DNA from: Podospora pseudocomata
Lineage: Eukaryota > Ascomycota > Sordariomycetes > Sordariales > Podosporaceae
Reading direction: 5' to 3'
NCBI RefSeq assembly: GCF_035222375.1
Contig: NC_085889.1
Location: 1,860,001-1,924,000, forward strand
DNA: 64,000 nt
Shown: one piece after another, positions 55,697 to 64,000 of the stretch
Position numbering within the stretch: position 1 is the stretch's first letter
Layout: the number at the start of each line of letters is the position of its first letter
The notes under the pieces: generated by a model
Seen by the model: only the letters and a program-made list of their open reading frames with translations
Databases searched by the model: none
Told to the model about the DNA's origin: nothing
Translations under genes and position numbers: made by a program

Positions 55697-57486
55697 TGCG
55701 GGGAAATGACGGCAGAGAGGAGCCGGAAGAGGAGGAGGAGGAGGAGGAGGAGGAGGAGCGGGAAGGGAAAAGATTGGTTCGCAGGCTGTAGTAGGTGGGC
55801 AGGTTGGAGGTACGAGACAGGGAGTCGTTTTTCAGGATGTGAGGCATTCGGAGCGAGGGTTGGATGGGTTGCGTGGTTTCCTCGTGGCTGATCTGGACAC
55901 GCTTGGGCTTACAACGGGTGACGTAGCGTTGGTTTAAGGGTCAACGGTCACGGAGGACGGGCGGGCGTTTGAGTAAGTTTGTCGTGGTGGGAGTTGAGTT
56001 GACGCGCCGCGAGTCGAGGGGACACCGTTGGGTATCTGTAGCCGCAACTCCTGGCAGACAGCAGAAGAAAAGCAAAACAGGGTGACGGGGTATCAGGGAA
56101 CATTTTGATGTCGTTCCGGCGGCCGGAGCAAAAGGACGAAGCAGGCCACCTGACGATGTGCCGCCGACAGGGATTCAACGGGCGCTGAAGACGAACAAAG
56201 ACAGAAAAGGCGTAGGCGTGGGGAAAGATGGGATGCAGCAGGCGGGGCGGTTTGGGGCACGCAGCTGACCCCAGAATCTCAGTCTGGGCATTTTCAGCGG
56301 CCCGCCCCACCACTGCCCACCAATCAGTGCCCGACAGCCCAACAGGTCAACACCTGGTGTGATGGGAATCTCCGTATCGCTAGGTGTGAAGAAGCAGGTT
56401 TTACACTGCCAGACTGGAGAGGCCAGACGATCTTCTTTCCATATACAGAGACTCCGTCTGTAACTCGGAAATCCATGACCTCAGCACCTGAAAAGATCGC
56501 ACAGAAATGGAGACTGTGTGCATAGCCGAGCAATGTGAAGGCGAGACATGCAAGGCACCGCTTCGCTGGGTTGCACTTGGGTGGTAGCATAAGGTAAGGT
56601 CGGGTAGCTGATGGCAGGAATGGAATGCGGGGGACGGAGTCGCTCGCTTGAGGTGTCTCTCCCGTATTATGAAGAACGGGCATTACTCCCTGTGAATTCA
56701 TCAAGGTCGGACCTGGAAAGTGGTTCATGAAAAGGGCAACGCTTGATGCTCTGCTTGGAGACCTGAGTCAGGCTTGTGGTACGTATGAAAAGCCGGAGAT
56801 ATTCCCGATATCCAGTGTAGCGGTTGGGCAACTGTAGAATACGAAGCAAGGCAGACCTTTCCTTTCACATGTCAGCGGCCGTCAAAGCATGTGCTTGATA
56901 TCGAACTGCGGGGGAATTCACCGCTTGACCTCTGGCTGCCAACACATAGATCATAAGTCACCTACTCGTACTCGACATATGGCAATTGGCTTCACAACAT
57001 ATGGAAAGAAAACAAACCCCAGATTTGTTCCTGTCTTTGTTGGGCGTCTCGATCCTCAAGAGGGCCCAATGTCGCGGTTGTGATTTGCGGGTCCGGGCCG
57101 TCAACCTGGAAGTCCGCTGATGACACGATGCTAAGCTATCAATTCGAAGGGGCATACGTGGCTGGATCAATGCATTTCCTCTCTAGAAGCGAGACGTCAA
57201 CAAGCCCAAAATTCCACTTGAGAGCAGTTTCTGTGGTTGTGAAGGTCGATTAAAGACAGGGATGGCGGATCTTGCGGATCAGTGCGGTCATTAGCCGCTC
57301 TCTGATTGGCCAGCCGAGACCCACCCAACCGGCAGTCAGATTTGGGAGGACCTTTCGAGGTGCAAATTGGAAAGATAACGCGCGTCCAACAGCATCAACT
57401 CTGCGGCGACGACATGGCGAATTGCTTCAGCCCAACTCCCTCGCTCATGGCAAGCTGAAGCTTGCTTGGGGGTATGCAGCAAGAAA
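55697..57486. other. Divergent intergenic region, no gene supported
   Basis: 1.8 kb between the lipase and the rightward alpha/beta hydrolase. Except for the GGA repeat nothing is recognised. Frames at 55948-56313 and 56324-56728 (minus) have no domain or splice partner. Confidence 0.5.
55731..55758. repeat. (GGA)n microsatellite in lipase leader
   Basis: About nine GGA units, 35-60 bp upstream of the lipase start codon, so in its 5' untranslated region (TCC on the mRNA strand). Confidence 0.85.
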
Positions 57487-59069
57487 ATGCTGCCAGAACC
57501 TAACATCACCTTTACGGTGCCGAGTCTCCACGACGCCCTCGACATAGACTGTCGTGTCTACCACCCCGAGTCACTCGCGCCCACGTCTGATACCGCCCAA
57601 TGGAAGAAACACGCCGCCATCTTTGCACATCCCTATGCACCTCTGGGCGGCAGCTTCGATGATCCCGTAGTGGGAATCGTTGCAAGTGCCCTTTTGCGGA
57701 TGGGCTTCTTGGTTACGACCTTCAATTTCAGAGGGGCTCATGGATCGGCTGGAAAGACTTCCTGGACGGGAAAGGCAGAACAGGCTGACTACAAGTCAGT
57801 GATAGGCTTCGTCACCCATTACGTTCATTGCCTGAACCCATATCCGCATATTACTCTCCGCCGGTCCCATTCTGAAGTTCGCGAGAACGAGGTCGAACTG
57901 GAAGGCAGAGTTGCAGCCAAGATTCAGCTTCAGCCGCCCACTCCTGAGCCAACATGGATGGAAGCAACCCCTCTTTCTGCTGCCAGCACGAAGCCTGTTC
58001 TTTTGATGGGCGGTTATTCGTACGGCTCTATGATCACTGCTCAACTACCGGAAATCGAACCGGTTATGGCTTTGTTTGAGACACCTGAAAACGGAACGCC
58101 GGCTGCTGAGATCCGATTGAGGGCAGAGCATCTCGCAGAGAAGCAGAATACAACTTTGGCTGACCTGCGCGCCGACTTTGTGGACCGCCAGCACGCCGGA
58201 TCGCCGCGGCGGACTGGGGGGCTCCGTGTTGGCGGCATCGAGGATATTCGTAGGCCCCATGAGCCCCGACGTTCACTGTCCGTCGAGCTTGAGGAGAGAA
58301 TACGGCACGGGATTGAAGAGCTCATGGCCAAAACCAAGAAAGGACCCAAGGCATCCCAACTGACCGAGATTAGGGACGGTGATGGTCCAAATTCCACTCG
58401 TGATGCAGCCTGTTCAACCTCGAAGCATGCCGCTACAGATCACCTGCCCTCTATCATAGGACGAACTCAGTATCGACCCGCATATCTTCTGGTGTCACCT
58501 CTTCAGGGCATAGTTACAAACTTTATTGCCATGTCGGTCCCTACGCCAATTTCCAGCCTCGCTCGGAAGACCTGGAATCGGCTCCCAGCCAAGCCTGGCA
58601 AAAAATCTGCTACGTCGCCAGAAGCTCCAAAGCCAATTGGTAGGTCCATACTGTATTACTTGTCTTCCTTCCATTTGCATGATGAACATCCTACGTTAAC
58701 CCAGCTCACTCAAACGCATACAATGCGGATGCTGAAAACGCGTATTATCTACTCCTGACTTCTTCCATCCATTTCTCCTCCATGTCTCAGCTCGCTGTCT
58801 GGTTCTGCGCTAACATGCTGGCCCCTGTAGACAACCCGGAGAATAAGTTGACCCAACATGACACTCTGGTAGTATACGGCGACAACGATGTCTTTACGCC
58901 CGTCCGAAAGCTCAGGACTTGGACTGCCCGGTTGCAGGCGGTACCCAACTCCAAGTTTCGAGGTGTTGAGGTGTACAGTGCAACGCACTTCTGGGCACAA
59001 GCGAAGGTCGCCCAAACCTTGCGCGATGCTGTCATCGTGTTTGCCCAGTCTCTGCTCGCTGAAACATGA
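57487..59069 (+). CDS. Alpha/beta hydrolase, function unknown
   Basis: Two exons, 57487-58639 and 58831-59069, encode 463 residues. The intron is long for this genome (191 nt), with a GTAGGT donor and a GCTAACATG branch. The fold is supported by HAAIFAHPYAPLGGSFDDP and NFRGAHGSAGKTSWTGKAEQ. The nucleophile elbow GGYSYGS has Ser178, the acid block is VVYGDNDVFTPVRKLR, and the His follows in SATHFW. It resembles the bacterial COG2945-type hydrolases. A ~130-residue charged insert (about 205-340) separates nucleophile and acid and is probably disordered. The substrate is unknown. The ATG at 57487 is used since the upstream part of the frame has none. The gene ends 103 bp from the convergent hydrolase next door. 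Confidence 0.82.
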
Positions 59070-59172
59070 ACCACTGGATCTCATTGACCATCAAGTACAA
59101 ATGCCAAAAGCCTATCAAAACACGGGAACAGGAACACCACCAAACCCAAACCTCATGCGCCTAGTGCATACT

Positions 59173-60225
59173 CTACAAACTACGGAGTGCGAAGACTCTG
59201 TTGTTCACTGCCTTCTGCGTCACAGGGCACTCATGGCTCAACCACTCCCAAGCATGGGGCACGCCTGGATAGAGATGGAACTCGACGTCCACCTTGCCCG
59301 CGAGCAGCTTGGCGCCAAAGGCATTCACCTCGTCCTTGAACAAGTCCAACCCTCCAACATCAAGATAAGTCGGCGGCAATCCAGACAGATCCTCAGCCCT
59401 TGCCGGCGCTGCATACACGCTCGCGTCAGGACTACTCACAGTTCTGGCACCGGCATCGCCCAAATAAGCCTGCCAGCCGATTTCGTTCTTTTTGTTTGTC
59501 CATGTCAGGTACTCGTTCAGCGGATGGTCCTTCCCGATGCGCGTTCTGTCATCGAGCATGGGGTATATCAACACCAGCTTCTTGATGGCGGGCACAAACT
59601 TCTTATCGCGAGCCTCGAGTGCCAAGCCAGCGGCCAGACCACCCCCGGCGCTGATTCCCATAACACCAATTCTCTTTGGATCGATGTTCTGTTCTTGTGC
59701 ATTATCGCGGAGGAACTCCAAGGCAGCGTAGGCATCTTCCAGCGGTTTTGGGAAAGGGGCCTCGGGAGAGAGCCGATAAGCGGGAGCATAGAAGGTCAGC
59801 CTTGTCTCGGCCGCATAGCGGATGATGTCTTTTCTGAAGGATGTAACCGAGCCGGAGACAAAGCCACCTCCATGGAGATAGAGGACGCAAGGACGTCCAG
59901 CTGGTGCCGGTGTTGATGAAGATGCTGGGGGGTCGAAGCGGTGGAGTTGGAGCTCAGTGCCGTCGGCCGACTTGTATGAGAGTTCTGTTTCGGCAACTCT
60001 GCTTCTCGCCGGGCAGGGGAAGAGGCCCATGACGGTGTTGATCATGAAATCATTCTGTTTGCGGAGTGATTCAGCGTCAGTTGGGACGGGTGGGACATAT
60101 GATGCATAGGGTGCTATGGCCCTGGCATAGTCGGCGTCAAGACTGAGCTTTTGGTCGGAAGACATGTTGGAGATGTTTGGCTTCTGGAGGAGAAGGTACT
60201 TTTCAGAAATAAGAGCGATGTTCAT
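59173..60225 (-). CDS. HSL-family alpha/beta hydrolase (esterase/lipase)
   Basis: One exon of 350 residues (330 if the second ATG at 60165, MSSDQKLSLD, is used; the extra 20 residues look less conserved). The hormone-sensitive-lipase family oxyanion motif HGGG is at 118-121. The nucleophile elbow GISAGG places Ser192, the acid is Asp294 or Asp298 in GLDLFKDE, and His324 lies in PGVPHAWE. There is no signal peptide, so an intracellular carboxylesterase is likely. The preceding YLHGGGFVSGS and YRLSPEAPFP are also family blocks. The substrate cannot be inferred. It is convergent with the larger hydrolase. Confidence 0.92.
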   Translation of the reverse strand: MNIALISEKYLLLQKPNISNMSSDQKLSLDADYARAIAPYASYVPPVPTDAESLRKQNDFMINTVMGLFPCPARSRVAETELSYKSADGTELQLHRFDPPASSSTPAPAGRPCVLYLHGGGFVSGSVTSFRKDIIRYAAETRLTFYAPAYRLSPEAPFPKPLEDAYAALEFLRDNAQEQNIDPKRIGVMGISAGGGLAAGLALEARDKKFVPAIKKLVLIYPMLDDRTRIGKDHPLNEYLTWTNKKNEIGWQAYLGDAGARTVSSPDASVYAAPARAEDLSGLPPTYLDVGGLDLFKDEVNAFGAKLLAGKVDVEFHLYPGVPHAWEWLSHECPVTQKAVNNRVFALRSL

Positions 60226-60897
60226 CTCCTACTTTCAACCTATATATGCATATATTCCTCTCACCTCCGCAGACCATAACGACGCGTACGAACCGAGACA
60301 AAACCGGACCGGGCCGTTTTGCAAGGACCGAGCTTTGGTCTTTCCCTGGGTTTTAGCGCTGCGGAATTCTTAGCATTGGCGACCGTTGGCACACCGTTAC
60401 AAACGGCTCGTGCTTTAGGGCGAAAGGCAAACTTCAAGTTCCTGAGCACGTTCTGTTCGGAGCATTCCCCCGGTCGTGTCTTGGGCCGATGCCCCGAGGG
60501 CGACTGCCGGCTGGTCTAGAGCTGGGTGGAAGCTTGCAAGGCATGCGGTCTGAGTGCGATGGAATTTGGGAATGCCGAGGGGGCGCTGTTTGTGCGTTTT
60601 ACTTGGACTCTTTTCTTGAAACACACCATGAAGCAATGATAATGATTTACGTAAATACCTTTACACTTTGCCGCAGATTTGAGCCAGTCCTTGAAGTGGG
60701 TGTCATTTAGGGGCCATGTCGGGTTAGGGTTGTATAGTATCAGAGGCAGGCATCACTAGATCTCTCCTTGTCTCTGAACATCAAGTCAACAAAGCAAAAT
60801 CACGTTTCATTCTCTCTTCGCCGTTCAACTTTCTAGAACTAATAACTCCCATGATGGTACACCACTCCCTCATCTCCTGCTTCCCCGGGGGGCCCTT
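60226..60897. other. Intergenic, nothing recognised
   Basis: Promoter of the HSL-type hydrolase and 3' flank of the DUF1996 gene. It contains a single GGGTTAGGGTT telomere-like motif near 60723, which is too short to mean anything by itself. Confidence 0.4.
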
Positions 60898-62113
60898 TTA
60901 GCTGGCAGCAGTCTGGCCGGGCATAGCCTTGATCCCTGTTGTTGAAGACAATCCAGTCAGCTTTTCATCTTCACCAAACATAAAATCATGACAGCAAAAC
61001 TCACAGTTATCACCGGTATCCTCATTCACAATCTTCTTGATGGTGCACCTGTTCATCGCGGCGACATTCTGCGACTTGAGCGGCCGGCCGTTCTCGCACG
61101 CGTTGAACATGCACGAGTGGTCCATGGCTCTCTGGAGGGAGTCGCCCTTCCAGCCGAAGAGGTAGTCGGCGTGGGTGCCGTAGCCCTTGGAGTCGGTGTA
61201 GGAGAGGGTGAAGGGGTTGGCGCCGCCAGAGGGCCACATGCTGTTGAACTGAGTCGTGTCCCAGAGGGTCTCGTAGGCGACCTGGGGCATGCGGACGGGG
61301 TGGGAGGCGGGGCAGGGGCCGGCATTTTGGAAGGCTTCCTTGCCGGTGTTGTACATGTGTGATTGGTGGTCGGGGGAGTCGGCGTTTTTGCCGTCCCAGC
61401 AGCTGGTGAGGGGGGGTTAGCGGTTGGTTAGGTAGTGGAGAAGGCGTGGAGGGGGGAATAAGGGTGTGGCTTTACGCTGGGAAATGGTGGACTGTCATGA
61501 TGCCGCCTCTGCAGGGCTTGGTTGGGAAGTCGGAGAGCTCGGGGAAGCGGGTGCCCTTGTTCTCGAGGCATACGAACTTGAGGCCGACGTTGGCGCGGGA
61601 GCCGCTGAGGGAGGTGGTGGTTGGGTTGCCGACGACCATGCGGAAGCCCTGTAGTCACACGGTTAGTATTGCTCCCTTCCAGGCTCATATGGCCGGCAAA
61701 GTTCTGGTACTTACGGGCGGGAACGACGTGATCTTGACATTGCCGTTCGAGTTGAAGTCCTGCTGGGTGTAATAGACGGTCATACCACCGTTGATGCCGT
61801 TGGGCAGGGCTGTGTTCTGCATGATGGGGACACGCTTGTAGGTGCCGTTGGGGTGCTTGAAGAACATGACGGCGGTCCAGTAGTTGGAAAAGTCCTCGCT
61901 AAAGGTGCAGGTCGTGCAAGTTCCCTGCTCACCAATGTCACCGCTCATCGAGGCGTTGAAGGCATCACCACCGACGATTTGGTGAAGATGAGCTGAAGGA
62001 AGCGCGCCAGGTTCAACGAGGGGGTCGAGACGCTGGATGGTCAAGGTCGAGCATCCGAAGCGCAACGCAGCCTGGGAGGGCGCGATGAGCGCAGAAAGAG
62101 CGAGCCACTTCAT
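60898..62113 (-). CDS. Secreted DUF1996 protein
   Basis: DUF1996 proteins are secreted or wall-associated fungal proteins. One member (WSC-linked) has been tied to copper or stress responses, but function is not settled. Four exons, 62113-61715, 61648-61476, 61402-61005 and 60935-60898, encode 335 residues; donors are GTAAGT, GTAAAG and GTGAGT. A signal peptide (MKWLALSALIAPSQA) precedes RFGCSTLTIQRLDPLVEPG, the family start, followed by SAHLHQIVGGDAFNASM. Other hallmarks are NGTYKRVPI, LPNGINGGMTVYY, HFPACWDGKN, the SHPVRMPQVAYET block and YGTHADYLFGWK. The last exon has only 12 codons plus a stop and restores the short C-terminus WIKAMPGQTAAS. Without that splice the frame would stay open with a Cys-rich CEFCCH tail. 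Confidence 0.9.
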
Positions 62114-64000
62114 GGTTTTTTTTTCCCTTGCCTATTGTCTTTGCCACGAGAAAATAAAACACAAGGAGCAGGAGTAGGGACCGTTGGTGGATAGAACAGA
62201 GCCAGAAGAACACCGGTATCCGGGGTGCCTCGATGCGGGCATATATACCTACATACACTCGCTCGCCTGGCAAAGCTCTTGCCTCTTTTGCAGTTTCTCT
62301 ATAGTACATTGGTTTTTTTTGAACCGTGTCGTGCCGTGATAAGAGGTGCCGTCCTCTGGTATATCCAGGATCGTCTATTAGATGCTAAATTCTGTATTTG
62401 CCTGTTCATCTATTTAAAATGCGGGGGTGACAGTGCCCTTGACCCTTGACAACCGCGCCGGCAATTCAACCCATACCAATCAACGACGCCTCAACTCCCA
62501 GAAACACTATCCGGGTTCCGAGCCTGGAGGTGTGTTCATCACTCCGCTGGCCAGTGAGGTGAGTGATGGAAAGGGTGTTGAAGCCCAATTTGATCTACCA
62601 CGTTGCTGTCGTCGGCTTTTGCCACGGCACAGACAACTCCTTTTTGGGCGACTGACATCTGCCGGTGGTGTTGCCTTTCAAGGAAGAGGTCTTGTTATAG
62701 CAGCTTCGGACCAACCGAGAGCCGTGGCGGACGAGATGTTTATATTTTCTTTGATCATGCTGTTTGTTTCGATTGGTTGTCGTTTCCTGCGTGTCGCTAC
62801 CGTGATTATGATCCGGGACGGCTGCCAAGCTTTTCCCTGAACCCAGATACTGGGCAGGTTTTTGTGTCGTGGTCGGCAAAAGCAGAGATGGGTTTATGGG
62901 GGCTTTAAGCTTTTTGCTTGATCAGCGTGGCTGTTGGCCTGCAGAGTAATACGGCCAGACCGTTGAGCAATCTTTTTACCGATGGATCTTGGCTGGACTC
63001 GACAGGATGCATGCAATCTCGCCATAGTTATCTATTTGTAATTCGTTGTGCTTTGACACCCGATTGGCAGGTAGGTAAGGTAGGCACTCTTGCTCTTCAA
63101 GGCTGGCGGCTTCTTTGTTCATCAACCTTTCTTACGGTAAACAAGACCAACCATGTTGCCCCCGTGAGAGTGCACGGTCCAAACAAGTTGTGTTTTGTTT
63201 TTGTTGTTTTAGTCAGGGGTTCAGGGGTAACAATAGCATCATGTACTTGTAAAGTTGTACATGCTCTCAAGACGATGGGTTGACGGTGAATCAGGCCTAC
63301 TTGCCTCTAGACATGGATGAGTAGGGCATGAGGTTTGCATTTTTGCTCTGGATAAAGTCCAGCCTTCGCTGCTTCGATGCATTTCACAAGTCGCAACCGA
63401 TCGATATTCGATGCCTTGACACATGTGAAAACTGCAAAGACCTTCCAACACTCACCGATATCAATAATTGATTCCAAGTGTGTCTGTCATACGGTCAACA
63501 CACGTTGTGGGGGCGAATCAGAGCAATTTTCAAGGCAGATGCCGGCTGGCAGACTGTCGACTGGATTGAATGTTAAGCACCCAATTGATCACATTTGAAA
63601 ACAGAATTATTCAAGCTGGAATCAGCAAAACTAAGACAGATACGGCCAACAGTTCCTGACTCTGTTCGCGGCAGGCAAAACAGGTGGAGAGGAAGAGGAG
63701 ACTCACCAGCGATAAGATATGGATTATGGAAATGTTGGAAGGCGGGGAGATAAGCAACTTTGACATCGTGACAGGAGCGGGCGGCCAAGAAGTGGGAGAA
63801 GAGACCCCGCATTGCACCACACCCCGGTTTCTTTGCCCATTTCGGCCCTTATCTCTTCACTTGGTGCTCGAATTATCGAATGGCCTAGTCACAAGCTCAC
63901 GACACCGATAGGACATGTTTCCCCGTGTCTTTTTCTTTTCCACACCGATCCGGGCATCGCTGGGGCCGAGTGACGTTGGTTCGGGAAGCTGGATGCCGAG
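62114..64000. other. Intergenic end of window, no gene supported
   Basis: About 1.9 kb upstream of the DUF1996 gene to the window edge. Frames such as 62427-62840 (plus) and 63573-63812 (minus) have no domain, signal peptide or splice continuation. A gene starting beyond the right edge cannot be excluded. Confidence 0.5.

Noticed and set aside
1-64000. CRISPR array, retroelement or viral copy
   Set aside because: No regularly spaced repeats, no long terminal repeats and no reverse transcriptase, capsid or integrase text were seen. The only mobile element is the Fot1-like DNA transposon.

Overview
This window is nuclear DNA of a filamentous ascomycete, most likely a member of the Sordariales close to Podospora, Chaetomium or Neurospora. 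The evidence is short introns (about 45-90 bp) with fungal donor and CTAAC/CTGAC branch signals, a stand-alone (dispersed) 5S rRNA gene of Neurospora type, an intron-containing tRNA-Phe, an ascomycete laccase with the C-terminal DSG plug, a siderophore acyltransferase/acyl-CoA ligase pair, and a Fot1/pogo transposon. All protein genes were assembled by hand from splice signals and reading frame. Exon limits given as exact are phase-consistent but have no transcript support.

Layout. 0.4-4.3 kb: mitochondrial ribosomal protein bL36m, the histone N-terminal acetyltransferase NatD, a PLAC8 cysteine-rich protein and tRNA-Asn. 4.6-6.7 kb: a 628-aa multispanning membrane protein. 7.7-11 kb: a C2-domain protein facing a Nudix hydrolase. 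13.4-16.4 kb: a Kin4-type protein kinase. 19-22 kb: a laccase with two micro-exons and a small conserved protein. 22.9-23.3 kb: a degraded remnant of a fungal membrane-protein gene. 24-27.4 kb: a Kelch/BTB protein resembling fission-yeast Ral2. 29.5-33.3 kb: a 1-Cys peroxiredoxin and a FATP-type very-long-chain acyl-CoA synthetase. 34.4-36.1 kb: the PIG-S/Gpi17 subunit of GPI transamidase. 36.3-38 kb: tRNA-Phe, 5S rRNA and an internally deleted Fot1 element. 38.2-42.8 kb: an MFS transporter diverging from a secreted arylsulfatase. 43.4-47 kb: a short-chain dehydrogenase and an AIF-like FAD oxidoreductase. 47.3-52 kb: divergent sidF-like and sidI-like siderophore genes. 52.3 kb: tRNA-Val. 53.2-55.7 kb: a patatin-type triacylglycerol lipase. 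57.5-60.2 kb: two convergent alpha/beta hydrolases. 60.9-62.1 kb: a secreted DUF1996 protein.

The most coherent functional unit is the sidF/sidI pair. Its 1.55-kb shared intergenic region carries four exact ATCWGATAA motifs, the binding consensus of the iron-responsive GATA repressor SreA/Sre, within 445 bp, and a fifth lies upstream of the AIF-like reductase. Both enzymes end in PTS1-like tripeptides (PKL, AKL), which fits the known peroxisomal location of the anhydromevalonyl branch of fusarinine-type siderophore synthesis. The other genes look like ordinary housekeeping and secretory genes in a gene-sparse arrangement, with long leaders rich in microsatellites. I did not find a clearly new system. 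The best leads are the iron-motif cluster, the micro-exons, the Fot1 terminal-repeat structure and the membrane-protein remnant.
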